The notes under the pieces were generated by a model that worked only from the letters and a program-made list of their open reading frames with translations, was not told the origin of the DNA and searched no databases. A stretch of 10,490 nucleotides of DNA from the NCBI GenBank assembly GCA_902797475.1, contig CADBTG010000018.1:1-10490 (forward strand). The letters run 5' to 3'. Both the position numbers and the translations under genes were made by a program. Of the stretch, positions 1 to 6,167 are shown piece after piece. The DNA comes from an uncultured Lachnospiraceae bacterium. Lineage in GTDB: Bacteria > Bacillota > Clostridia > Lachnospirales > Lachnospiraceae. Numbering within the stretch: position 1 is the first letter of the stretch; each line of letters opens with the position of its first letter.

Positions 1-892
1 TCATGATCAGGACAATCTTGTTGTCCGGATAATTCTTAATTTCCTCAATCGGCACCAACAGCCCTTCGGGAATCCGGATATAACCGAGCTCCTGCGCAGT
101 CGAAACGATATTGACCATGCTGCGGCCTTCGATGACGACCTTTCTTCCGTAACGCTCGGCGGAATTGATAATCTGCTGAACGCGGTCGACATTCGAAGCG
201 AAGGTGGCAACAATGATTCTGTGGTTCGCATTTTCCGCAAAGACCGTATCAAACGTCTTGCCTACCGTCCGCTCGGACATCGTGTTGCCGGGCTTTAAGG
301 CATTCGTGCTGTCGCACATCAGCGCGAGAACGCCCTTCTTTCCGAGTTCTCCGAAGCGAGTCAGATCAATCGGGGAACCGAATACCGGCGTAAAGTCTAC
401 TTTGAAATCTCCGGTATGAATTACCGTACCGGCCTTACAGGTAATGGCAAGCGCAGCCGCATCCGCAATGCTGTGATTCGTACGGATGAATTCGACGCTG
501 AAATCGCCTTCCGAAACAACATCTCCGTAGCTGACAACACGGAAATCCTGCTCCTCTGCCATTTTATATTCTTCAAGCTTATTTCGGATGATGGCAAGCG
601 TCAGTTTCGTTCCGTACAAGGGAACCGGAAGCTCACGAAGGATGTACGGCAATGCGCCGATATGATCCTCGTGTCCGTGTGTAATGAAAAATGCCTTCAC
701 CTGATCCGCATGTTCCCGCAAAAAGGAAATGTCCGGAATGACAAGGTCGATTCCGAGCATATCGTCTTCGGGAAATGCAAGCCCGCAGTCCACAACAATG
801 ATCGATTCGCCGTAGCAGAAGGCCGTGATGTTCATGCCGATCTGCTCAAGGCCGCCGAGCGGGACAATGCGAAGCTTTTTCTGGTTTGCCAT
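1..892 (-). CDS. rnj: Ribonuclease J, N-terminal part (gene continues beyond base 1)
   Basis: RNase J is a metallo-beta-lactamase-fold ribonuclease with endonuclease and 5'-3' exonuclease activity, acting in mRNA decay and rRNA maturation in the cytoplasm. The ATG is at 892-890 with an AGGGAGG Shine-Dalgarno about 6 bases upstream. The first 297 residues are visible; the family is usually about 550-600 residues, so the beta-CASP remainder and C-terminal domain lie outside the window. Seen in the protein: PLGGLEQIGMN near residues 11-21, the zinc-binding motif THGHEDH at 71-77, a further metal-ligand histidine at 140 (RTNHS), HTGDFK at 159-164 and CDSTNA at 193-198, all as expected for RNase J. 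It is the last visible gene of the ireB-ruvX-DUF1292 run, 16 bases after the DUF1292 stop, so probably cotranscribed. I cannot tell from half a gene whether it is a J1 or J2 type. Confidence 0.95.
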   Translation of the reverse strand, partial: MANQKKLRIVPLGGLEQIGMNITAFCYGESIIVVDCGLAFPEDDMLGIDLVIPDISFLREHADQVKAFFITHGHEDHIGALPYILRELPVPLYGTKLTLAIIRNKLEEYKMAEEQDFRVVSYGDVVSEGDFSVEFIRTNHSIADAAALAITCKAGTVIHTGDFKVDFTPVFGSPIDLTRFGELGKKGVLALMCDSTNALKPGNTMSERTVGKTFDTVFAENANHRIIVATFASNVDRVQQIINSAERYGRKVVIEGRSMVNIVSTAQELGYIRIPEGLLVPIEEIKNYPDNKIVLIM

Positions 893-908
893 AAAAACCT
901 CCCTAAGA

Positions 909-1169
909 TTAAACCAGGTCGATATCCGTCAATATTGCGCGGAAAATCTCCCCGACAGCATCTATTTCCGTATCGTCCTCTACCATTTCGTAGAGAACAT
1001 CGGAATCCTCGTCGGCGGATTCTCTAAGCAGAAAGGCTTCTTCCCCTTCCGGCTCCGTCACAAGGACATAATTCTTTCCGTTGAAACGTGTTTCGGATAT
1101 GACGGAAAATTCCACGTCGGTTCCGTCTTCCGCACGAAATATTATGGTCTGATTATCCTTCCCGTCCAT
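909..1169 (-). CDS. DUF1292 / YrzB-family acidic small protein
   Basis: An 86-residue, strongly acidic protein of the DUF1292 (YrzB, UPF0473) family. Its biochemical role is not known. The identification rests on size, the pattern IIFRAEDGTDVEFSVI near the N-terminus, a central NYVLVTEPE-type stretch, the Asp/Glu-rich second half, and above all position: in Firmicutes this family sits directly after ireB (yrzL) and ruvX (yrrK). The ATG at 1169-1167 has a GGAGGAG Shine-Dalgarno four to five bases upstream, and the gene overlaps the end of ruvX by 17 bases, which suggests translational coupling. No signal peptide or membrane segment is visible, so it is probably cytosolic. The antisense frames here contain longer open stretches on the plus strand but have no such family signature. 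Confidence 0.9.
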   Translation of the reverse strand: MDGKDNQTIIFRAEDGTDVEFSVISETRFNGKNYVLVTEPEGEEAFLLRESADEDSDVLYEMVEDDTEIDAVGEIFRAILTDIDLV

Positions 1170-1638
1170 GTATCTCCTCCAAAAGTGCCTGCTTCTCTTC
1201 CGGGCAGCTGTTCAGCATATCCATATATGACTGTAATATCAGAGCTGCGGCAAGCTTATCGACGACAACGGCCTTCTTTTCGTAATGAAGACCTGCTTCA
1301 TCCAAAATCCGGTGCGCATTCACGGTCGTATAGCGTTCGTCCCACAATACGGTTTTAAGTCCCGTCCGTCTTGTAAGCATCTCGGCAAATTCCTCGGAAG
1401 CCTTGGCGCGGACGCCGACCGTATCGTTTAAATGAAGCGGATAACCGACCACAAGGCAGTTTACGCCTCTTTCTTTAGCAATCTCTTCGATTCTTCTGCA
1501 GGTCTCGCGAAGCTGATTCTCGCGATTCCTTCTGATGACCTCAATCGGTTGGGCGGTCAGAAACAGACCGTCGCTGCCCGCTACCCCCACGGTAACGGAA
1601 CCGTAATCCAGTCCCAACAGATTCAATTCTTCTGCCAT
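1153..1638 (-). CDS. ruvX: RuvX/YqgF, putative pre-16S rRNA nuclease
   Basis: A 161-residue RNase H-fold protein of the YqgF/RuvX family. It is annotated as the Holliday-junction resolvase-like nuclease that helps process the 5' end of pre-16S rRNA. Visible family motifs are the first-strand acidic motif LGLDYGSVTVGVA (residues 8-20, with the conserved Asp and Gly), LVVGYPL in the middle, WDERYTT (about 99-105) and the C-terminal VVDKLAAALILQSYMD, which carries the last catalytic Asp. All expected acidic residues are present, so it looks active. Length is normal for clostridial members. The ATG at 1638 has AGGA about five bases upstream, and the stop of ireB lies 7 bases before it. It is placed between ireB and a DUF1292 gene, the standard Firmicute order. 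Confidence 0.95.
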   Translation of the reverse strand: MAEELNLLGLDYGSVTVGVAGSDGLFLTAQPIEVIRRNRENQLRETCRRIEEIAKERGVNCLVVGYPLHLNDTVGVRAKASEEFAEMLTRRTGLKTVLWDERYTTVNAHRILDEAGLHYEKKAVVVDKLAAALILQSYMDMLNSCPEEKQALLEEIHGREG

Positions 1639-1645
1639 AAATATC

Positions 1646-1903
1646 CTACTTCAGATTGTTCTCAATGTAATCGCTTAAGAGCTGTTCGATGATCTCGTCG
1701 CGCTCTACCTTTGCGATTTTGGCTCTTGCATTCAGATGGTTGGTAATATATGTCGGATCGCCGCTCATCAGATACCCCACCATCTGGCTGACCGGATTAT
1801 ATCCTTTCTCGGCCATGGCTACATAAACCGAGGCAATGACGCTTCGAACATAGTCATCGGAAATATTCTCAACCTTGAAAAATTGCGTTCCCTGCTGATC
1901 CAT
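1646..1903 (-). CDS. ireB: IreB family regulatory phosphoprotein (UPF0297, YrzL)
   Basis: An 85-residue member of the IreB/UPF0297 family. In Enterococcus faecalis IreB is a substrate of the PASTA-domain Ser/Thr kinase IreK and affects cephalosporin resistance; its molecular action is unclear. The hallmark stretch is present: EKGYNPVSQMVGYLMSGDP near residues 32-50, followed by the conserved NARAKIAKVERDEIIE-type helix. The phosphorylated threonines of the enterococcal protein lie within its first seven residues. Here the N-terminus MDQQGTQFF offers one threonine, Thr6, so a single candidate site is seen. The ATG at 1903 has a strong GAGGAGG Shine-Dalgarno about nine bases upstream. It is the first gene of the run ireB-ruvX-DUF1292-rnj and has its own likely promoter upstream (1952-1980). 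The alaS gene that often precedes it in Bacillus is absent here. Confidence 0.95.
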   Translation of the reverse strand: MDQQGTQFFKVENISDDYVRSVIASVYVAMAEKGYNPVSQMVGYLMSGDPTYITNHLNARAKIAKVERDEIIEQLLSDYIENNLK

Positions 1904-1951
1904 ACAATACAGCCCTCCTCAAATAAACGTCGGTATACCATACCACATGTA

Positions 1952-1980
1952 ATTTTACTCTATTTTGTGTAAAATATCAA
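1952..1980 (-). promoter_or_regulatory. Probable sigma-A promoter for ireB-ruvX-DUF1292-rnj
   Basis: On the minus strand TTGATA (1980-1975) and TAAAAT (1957-1952) are separated by exactly 17 bases. Each hexamer matches the sigma-A consensus at five of six positions. Transcription would start near 1946, giving a leader of about 42 bases to the ireB ATG. The promoter overlaps the last codons and stop of mtaB. The 8-base palindrome GGTATACC at 1932-1939 lies just after the predicted start; whether it matters is unknown. No terminator is visible between mtaB and ireB, so read-through from mtaB is also likely. Confidence 0.65.
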
Positions 1981-3355
1981 CCATTTTCGCCAAGATAATA
2001 CAATCTGTTGTGATGTTCTCAGCCTGTACCCTGACGACGGAACCGGTCAGATTTTCCGTAACCGGGAAACGGTAGCGGATATAGCGTTCGGAGCATCCTT
2101 CCGCGATCAGAATGCCGTCGGTTTGGGTCACGGTTTCAATAAGGACGGACTCTGTTTTACCGAGAAAACTCTCACTGTACTTTCTTCGAAGCATAAGCTC
2201 GGCCTTTAAAAACTCCGCTTCCCGATTCTTCTTCACATCGTCCCTGACCTGTCCGCTCATCCTGTCGGCAACGGTGCCTTTTCTTCTCGAATACGGGAAA
2301 ATGTGAATCTTTGCAAATCCGATCTTTTCGGCAAATGCCAAAGATTCCCGGAAGTCCTCCTCCGATTCCCCCGGGAAACCGACGATGATATCCGTTGTAA
2401 GTGCCGGATTCTCATAGTATTTTCGAAGAATCCGAACGGCTTCTTCATATTCCTCCACCGTATATTTCCGGTTCATTGCCTTAAGCGTCCTGTCACAGCC
2501 GCTTTGTAAGGACAGGTGAAAATGAGGACAGACCTGTCTGATTGCCGATAAAGCTTTTACAAACGGCTCCGTAATGATTCTTGGTTCCAGGGAACCTAAG
2601 CGGATTCTTTCTATTCCGTCAATGGCTGCAAGCTTCTGAATCAGGGAAATCAAAGGCATCGAGCCGTCCAAAGGGGTGAGGGACTGCTGTTCCCGAACGC
2701 TCTTATTGTCAAGCCCGTAAGAGGATAGATGGATTCCCGTCAGAACAATTTCATGAAAGCCCGAGGCAGCCAGATTTCCGGCCTCGGCAACGATATCCTC
2801 TTCGGAGCGGCTTGCTATTCTTCCTCTTGCGAAAGCAATGATGCAATAGGAACAGAACTGGTTGCAACCGTCCTGAATTTTGATGTTGGCTCTGCAATGG
2901 TCCTCAATCGAAACGGAATTCATGCTCTCATATCCGTTAAGCAGGCTGTCTTCGCGAATGTAAAATCGTTCCGGCACATTTCCCTCAGCTCTGGCATTCA
3001 GATAGGCATTCAGAATCGAGGCTGTTTCGGCTTTTCGCCGGTTTCCGATATACAAATCAGCAAGTCCGTCGTCCGCATGGTCCGTACCGAACTCCTGCAC
3101 GTAACAACCGAGGGCGACAATGACGGCATCGGGGTTCCTCTTTCTTGCCTGGCGAAGCATCTGACGGGATTTCCGGTCCGCCACATTCGTAACCGTGCAG
3201 GTATTCACAAGATAGATGTCCGCATAATCCCGAAATGGCACTTCCACAGTCCCGTATCCGCGGAACAACTGCTTAATGGCCTCGGTTTCGTATGCATTTA
3301 CCTTGCACCCGAGTGTTAAGAAGGCTGTTTTTTTCGAAATCAGTAAATTTTCCAA
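1955..3355 (-). CDS. mtaB: tRNA (t6A37) methylthiotransferase MtaB
   Basis: MtaB (B. subtilis YqeV) is a radical-SAM enzyme that adds a methylthio group to t6A at position 37 of tRNAs decoding ANN codons, giving ms2t6A. At 466 residues it is slightly longer than usual. The three methylthiotransferase (UPF0004) domain cysteines are Cys17 (LGCKVN), Cys53 (NTCTVTN) and Cys84 (ALGCYVQ). The radical-SAM cluster motif CNQFCSYC is at 164-171, HLSLQSGCD at 280-288, and a C-terminal TRAM-like region covers about 400-460. Residues about 214-232 look like a short insertion compared with the more compact family members I recall. The start is TTG (3355-3353): AAGGGAG lies about 7 bases upstream, the reading MENLLISKKTAFLTLGCKVN fits the family N-terminus, and no ATG occurs before the first cluster cysteines. 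It is divergent from the HPr-like gene, 82 bases away. Confidence 0.96.
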   Translation of the reverse strand: MENLLISKKTAFLTLGCKVNAYETEAIKQLFRGYGTVEVPFRDYADIYLVNTCTVTNVADRKSRQMLRQARKRNPDAVIVALGCYVQEFGTDHADDGLADLYIGNRRKAETASILNAYLNARAEGNVPERFYIREDSLLNGYESMNSVSIEDHCRANIKIQDGCNQFCSYCIIAFARGRIASRSEEDIVAEAGNLAASGFHEIVLTGIHLSSYGLDNKSVREQQSLTPLDGSMPLISLIQKLAAIDGIERIRLGSLEPRIITEPFVKALSAIRQVCPHFHLSLQSGCDRTLKAMNRKYTVEEYEEAVRILRKYYENPALTTDIIVGFPGESEEDFRESLAFAEKIGFAKIHIFPYSRRKGTVADRMSGQVRDDVKKNREAEFLKAELMLRRKYSESFLGKTESVLIETVTQTDGILIAEGCSERYIRYRFPVTENLTGSVVRVQAENITTDCIILAKMVDILHKIE

Positions 3356-3360
3356 CTGCT

Positions 3361-3370
3361 TCTCCCTTTA
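3361..3370 (-). promoter_or_regulatory. Ribosome-binding site that fixes the TTG start of mtaB
   Basis: Read on the minus strand, TAAAGGGAGA at 3370-3361 is the only purine-rich site before the gene and lies 5 to 10 bases from the TTG at 3355. Its position supports the rare TTG start over any internal ATG, the first of which falls in the middle of the methylthiotransferase domain. Confidence 0.7.
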
Positions 3371-3376
3371 GATGTA

Positions 3377-3405
3377 TTGACATTTTCCTTTTGTATCGCT
3401 ACACT
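3377..3405 (+). promoter_or_regulatory. Sigma-A promoter for the HPr-like gene
   Basis: TTGACA (3377-3382) is a perfect -35 hexamer. It is followed after exactly 17 bases by TACACT (3400-3405), a four-of-six match to the -10 consensus that keeps its most important positions (first T, A, and last T). The start of transcription would be near 3412, giving a leader of about 26 bases that holds the ribosome-binding site AGAGGGGTGAT (3421-3431). This fits the isolated plus-strand gene, which needs its own promoter. Confidence 0.75.
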
Positions 3406-3418
3406 TATGGTATCACAA
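3390..3418 (-). promoter_or_regulatory. Candidate promoter for mtaB, overlapping the divergent HPr-like promoter
   Basis: On the minus strand TTGTGA (3418-3413) and TACAAA (3395-3390) are 17 bases apart, and each matches the consensus at four of six positions. mtaB has a plus-strand gene upstream of it, so it needs a promoter in this 82-base gap, and this is the best candidate I see. It is weaker than the plus-strand promoter with which it overlaps almost fully. Confidence 0.35.
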
Positions 3419-3437
3419 AAAGAGGGGTGATGCCTAT

Positions 3438-3680
3438 ATGAAAACTGTTACCATTTGTTTGAATTCGATTGACAAGGTCAAGAATTTCGTAAATGACGTA
3501 ACCAAATTCGACTCGGATTTCGATCTCATCTCCGGCCGTTATGTCATCGATGCCAAGTCCATCATGGGAATTTTCTCCCTGGATTTGAACAAGCCGATTA
3601 CACTCGGCATTCATAACGAGGAGGATATCGATCATATCCTTGAGGTTCTGAGTCCTTACATTGCAGAGACCGAGGAATAA
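3438..3680 (+). CDS. HPr-like protein lacking the phosphocarrier histidine
   Basis: An 80-residue protein resembling HPr, the small phosphocarrier of the sugar phosphotransferase system. The middle matches HPr: TKFDSDFDL (22-30) corresponds to the S/TKFnSdi region and AKSIMGIFSL (39-48) to the NLKSIMGVMSL region with the regulatory serine (Ser41 here, Ser46 in HPr). A gapless alignment from these anchors puts Ser10 where His15 should be, and Asp12-Lys13 where Arg17-Pro18 should be. The HARPA active-site motif is absent, so it probably cannot pass on phosphate from Enzyme I. It could be a regulatory or structural relative; whether HPr kinase acts on Ser41 is unknown. The ATG at 3438 follows AGAGGGGTGAT at a workable distance. 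It is the only plus-strand gene in the window, with its own promoter and terminator. Function is not known. Confidence 0.85.
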   Translation: MKTVTICLNSIDKVKNFVNDVTKFDSDFDLISGRYVIDAKSIMGIFSLDLNKPITLGIHNEEDIDHILEVLSPYIAETEE

Positions 3681-3696
3681 AACATAAGCATTCAGG

Positions 3697-3727
3697 AAAG
3701 CAGGAGGAATGACCTCCTGCTTTTTTT
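3697..3727 (+). terminator. Rho-independent terminator of the HPr-like gene, between convergent genes
   Basis: A perfect 11-pair stem (3697-3707 with 3713-3723, GC-rich core GCAGGAGG/CCTCCTGC) with a five-base loop AATGA is followed by seven Ts (3721-3727). It starts 17 bases after the stop of the HPr-like gene. Because thiI ends at 3746 on the other strand, the same stem also lies just past thiI. On that strand the run after the core stem is only TTT, so termination of thiI messages would be weaker. Confidence 0.9.
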
Positions 3728-3745
3728 GTGCGTTTATACGGCCGG

Positions 3746-4933
3746 TTAGTCTTCCGGCCTGATTTTCAAAACTTCCCGCTCGTCGATTGCTTTTTGTACC
3801 ATTTCGTCAATCTTATCGGCGAGCAGCTTCTCACTTCGTTCGATGACCTTAAGAATCGGTTTCGTGACCGGATGTTTCGCAACGTATATCGTGCAGCAGT
3901 CCTCATACGGAAGAATGCTTGTCTCAAAGGTGCCGATTCGCTGCGAAATCTCGACGATTTCAGATTTGTCAAAGCCGATCAAAGGACGGTATACCGGCAA
4001 ATCGCATACGGCATTGGTGCAAATCAGGCTCTGCATCGTCTGGCTTGCAACCTGGCCGACGCTTTCACCCGTAATCAGGGCAAGACAGTTGCTGCGGTTG
4101 GCGATTTCTTCGGCAATCCGCATCATGTAACGCCGCATCAGAATCGTCAGTTCTTCATGCGGACAGGTCTCGTAAATATACATCTGAATGTCCGTGAAAT
4201 TCACGATATTCAGCTTAAGCGGACCGGTATAAAGAGAAATCTGTTTCGCAAGGTCGATAACCTTCTGCCTGGCTCTTTCGCTCGTATAAGGCGGCGCATG
4301 AAAATATGTCGCATCAATGCTGACGCCGCGCTTAGCGATCATATAGCCGGCAACCGGGCTGTCGATGCCGCCCGAAAGAAGAAGCATCGCCTTACCGTTA
4401 CAGCCGACCGGCATGCCGCCGACGCCCTTATAACCGTCGGAATAAATGTAGGCATGACTGCGTACTTCGACCGTGATATTCTTCTGCGGATTTCTGACGT
4501 CTACGGAAAGTCCGGGAAAATGATCAAGAATCACACCGCCGAGATCGGCTGCGATTTCGGGGGAAGTCTTCGGATAGCTCTTGTCTCCCCTCTTACAGAA
4601 CATCTTAAAGGTGAAATTCTTCTCAGGAAAGGATTCTTCGACAAATCTGACCGTCATATCGCAGATGTCCTTCCAATCCGTCGATTCGATCTCCACGACG
4701 GGCATGAAACCGACGATGCCGAATATCTTCGAAAGGCACGAAACCGTATCGTCATAATCGTACTGTTCGGGACAGTCGACATAAACTCTGCCCTGCTCCT
4801 TCGTTACCTTATAATCGCCGAGCAGGGAAAGATTCTGCCGGATCTGGTTTACAAGACAGTCCTCAAAATACGAACGGTTCTTCCCTTTTAATCCGATTTC
4901 CGCATATTTTACCAAAAAAGACTTATATTTCAT
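3746..4933 (-). CDS. thiI: tRNA 4-thiouridine synthase ThiI
   Basis: ThiI adenylates uridine 8 of tRNA and transfers sulfur to make 4-thiouridine; in some bacteria it also serves thiamine thiazole synthesis. The 395-residue protein has the N-terminal ferredoxin-like region starting KYAEIGLKGKNR, a THUMP domain at about 60-165, and a PP-loop ATP pyrophosphatase domain with SGGIDSP at 187-193. The conserved cysteine expected to bind the target intermediate is present near 346-347 (PYEDCC). The rhodanese domain of the 482-residue E. coli enzyme is absent, as is usual in Firmicutes, so sulfur must come directly from a desulfurase; the gene just upstream encodes one. The ATG at 4933 gives the family-typical N-terminus MKYKSFLVKYAEIG. 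The ribosome-binding region is odd (see 4934-4963). The gap to the desulfurase gene is 36 bases, and a convergent terminator lies past the stop. Confidence 0.96.
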   Translation of the reverse strand: MKYKSFLVKYAEIGLKGKNRSYFEDCLVNQIRQNLSLLGDYKVTKEQGRVYVDCPEQYDYDDTVSCLSKIFGIVGFMPVVEIESTDWKDICDMTVRFVEESFPEKNFTFKMFCKRGDKSYPKTSPEIAADLGGVILDHFPGLSVDVRNPQKNITVEVRSHAYIYSDGYKGVGGMPVGCNGKAMLLLSGGIDSPVAGYMIAKRGVSIDATYFHAPPYTSERARQKVIDLAKQISLYTGPLKLNIVNFTDIQMYIYETCPHEELTILMRRYMMRIAEEIANRSNCLALITGESVGQVASQTMQSLICTNAVCDLPVYRPLIGFDKSEIVEISQRIGTFETSILPYEDCCTIYVAKHPVTKPILKVIERSEKLLADKIDEMVQKAIDEREVLKIRPED

Positions 4934-4963
4934 TCTGTTGTGCGCCCTTTCGGGCTCCTCTCC
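4934..4963 (-). promoter_or_regulatory. thiI translation initiation region with a hairpin between Shine-Dalgarno and ATG
   Basis: The transcript has a strong purine-rich site GGAGAGGAG (4963-4955 on the minus strand) about 22 bases before the thiI ATG, which is too far for a normal Shine-Dalgarno. Between them lies GCCC-GAAA-GGGC (4955-4944), a four-pair GC stem closed by a GNRA-type tetraloop. If it folds, the remaining spacing to the ATG is about 10 bases. A nearer but weaker choice is AAGGG inside the hairpin. This could tune ThiI output relative to the desulfurase; that is inference. Confidence 0.5.
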
Positions 4964-4969
4964 AATAAT

Positions 4970-6163
4970 CTATCGAACCGTAAACCTGCCGAGCTTCGGA
5001 ACAAGCTCCCGTAATGCATCGCAGGTTGTGCGAATCTCTTCAAGCGTCGTTTCGGGACTGAAACTGAACCGGATTGTGCTGTCCAGATATTTATCGGGCA
5101 CTCCGATTGCTTTTAACGTTCCGCTGATTGCCGGATGGTTAGACGAGCACGCAGAACCGGACGAAACACAGATTCCGTAATCCTCCAAAGCATGAAGCAG
5201 TACTTCGCTTCGGATGTTGTCAAAGCTGACGCTTAATATATGCGGCGCAGTCTTACGCACGCGTTCCTCAACCGACAGGGTTTCGGCTTCTTCCTCATAA
5301 ACCGCATTCGGATGGGCAAATGGCATTGTCATAACCTGCCTGAGAAGCTCGGTCTTACAGGCATACATGCTGTTTATGAATGCGTCCTGATTCTTGAAAT
5401 ACCGCTTTACGGCTTCGGAAAGCCCGGCAATCGCCGGCACATTTTCCGTACCCGAACGCATGTCGGCTTCCTGTCCGCCCCCGAGTATTTCGGGGAGCAG
5501 GCGCACTTTGTCACGCTTGTATAAGAATCCGCTGCCCTTCGGACCCTGCAACTTGTGGCCGCTTACGGAAAGCAAATCGATTCCGCAGGCATTCGGCGAA
5601 AACGGGATCTTTCCGTATGCCTGAATCGCGTCAACATGAAACAGAATTTCCGGATTATACTCATGCACAAGTTTTGCAATCTCGGAAACCGGCTCTATCG
5701 CACCGATTTCGTTATTGACCATCATGACCGAAACCAAAATCGTATCGGAGCGAAGCGCCTCTTTAAGCGCCTCGAGTGAAACAATTCCGTTACGGTCAAC
5801 CGGCAGGTAAGTCACCTCATAACCCTGCTTCTCAAGAAAGATCAGCGGATTGTATACCGATGCATGTTCGATACGGGTGGAAATGATATGCCGTCCGCGG
5901 CGGCATTTTGCATAAGCTGCGCCGAACAGCGCCAGATTGTTTGATTCCGTGCCGCCTGAGGTGAAGATTATTTCCTTTTCCTGACACTTCAGTGACCTCG
6001 CGATTGTCTTTCTCGCGTCCTTTAAGTATTGCTCGGCCCGAATGCCTTTTCCATGCAAAGACGACGGGTTTCCGTAATCCTCGAGGAGCACCTTTTGCAT
6101 TGCGGCAACTGCTTCTTCACAGGTTTTCGTTGTGGCAGCATTGTCCAGATAGATTTCTTTCAT
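4970..6163 (-). CDS. Cysteine desulfurase (NifS/IscS family)
   Basis: A PLP-dependent enzyme that takes sulfur from L-cysteine as an enzyme-bound persulfide, releasing alanine. At 397 residues it is full length. Visible landmarks are the N-terminal YLDNAATT (5-12), TSGGTESNN (68-76) for PLP phosphate binding, His100, HVDAIQ with Asp178 and Gln181, the PLP lysine Lys204 in SGHKLQGPKG, and the persulfide cysteine Cys339 in SSGSACSS. All catalytic residues are intact. The ATG at 6163 is preceded by GGAG, which overlaps the rsmE stop; only 4 bases separate the genes, so they are almost certainly cotranscribed. thiI follows directly, which makes this the likely dedicated sulfur donor for 4-thiouridine, as with the nifS-like gene beside thiI in B. 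subtilis. A role in iron-sulfur assembly cannot be excluded; no iscU/sufU gene is next to it in this window. Confidence 0.95.
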   Translation of the reverse strand: MKEIYLDNAATTKTCEEAVAAMQKVLLEDYGNPSSLHGKGIRAEQYLKDARKTIARSLKCQEKEIIFTSGGTESNNLALFGAAYAKCRRGRHIISTRIEHASVYNPLIFLEKQGYEVTYLPVDRNGIVSLEALKEALRSDTILVSVMMVNNEIGAIEPVSEIAKLVHEYNPEILFHVDAIQAYGKIPFSPNACGIDLLSVSGHKLQGPKGSGFLYKRDKVRLLPEILGGGQEADMRSGTENVPAIAGLSEAVKRYFKNQDAFINSMYACKTELLRQVMTMPFAHPNAVYEEEAETLSVEERVRKTAPHILSVSFDNIRSEVLLHALEDYGICVSSGSACSSNHPAISGTLKAIGVPDKYLDSTIRFSFSPETTLEEIRTTCDALRELVPKLGRFTVR

Positions 6164-6167
6164 TTTG

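Noticed and set aside
416..1027. A 203-codon plus-strand open frame
   Set aside because: It is antisense to RNase J and DUF1292, both well supported, and has no domain signature.
3430..3441. A three-codon frame ATG-CCT-ATA-TGA overlapping the start of the HPr-like gene
   Set aside because: Its ATG is only two to three bases from the Shine-Dalgarno, too close for initiation, and the sequence GGTGAT is itself part of an extended anti-16S match.
3728..4891. A 387-codon open frame on the plus strand
   Set aside because: It mirrors thiI almost end to end, starts directly after a strong terminator, and shows no recognisable protein features.
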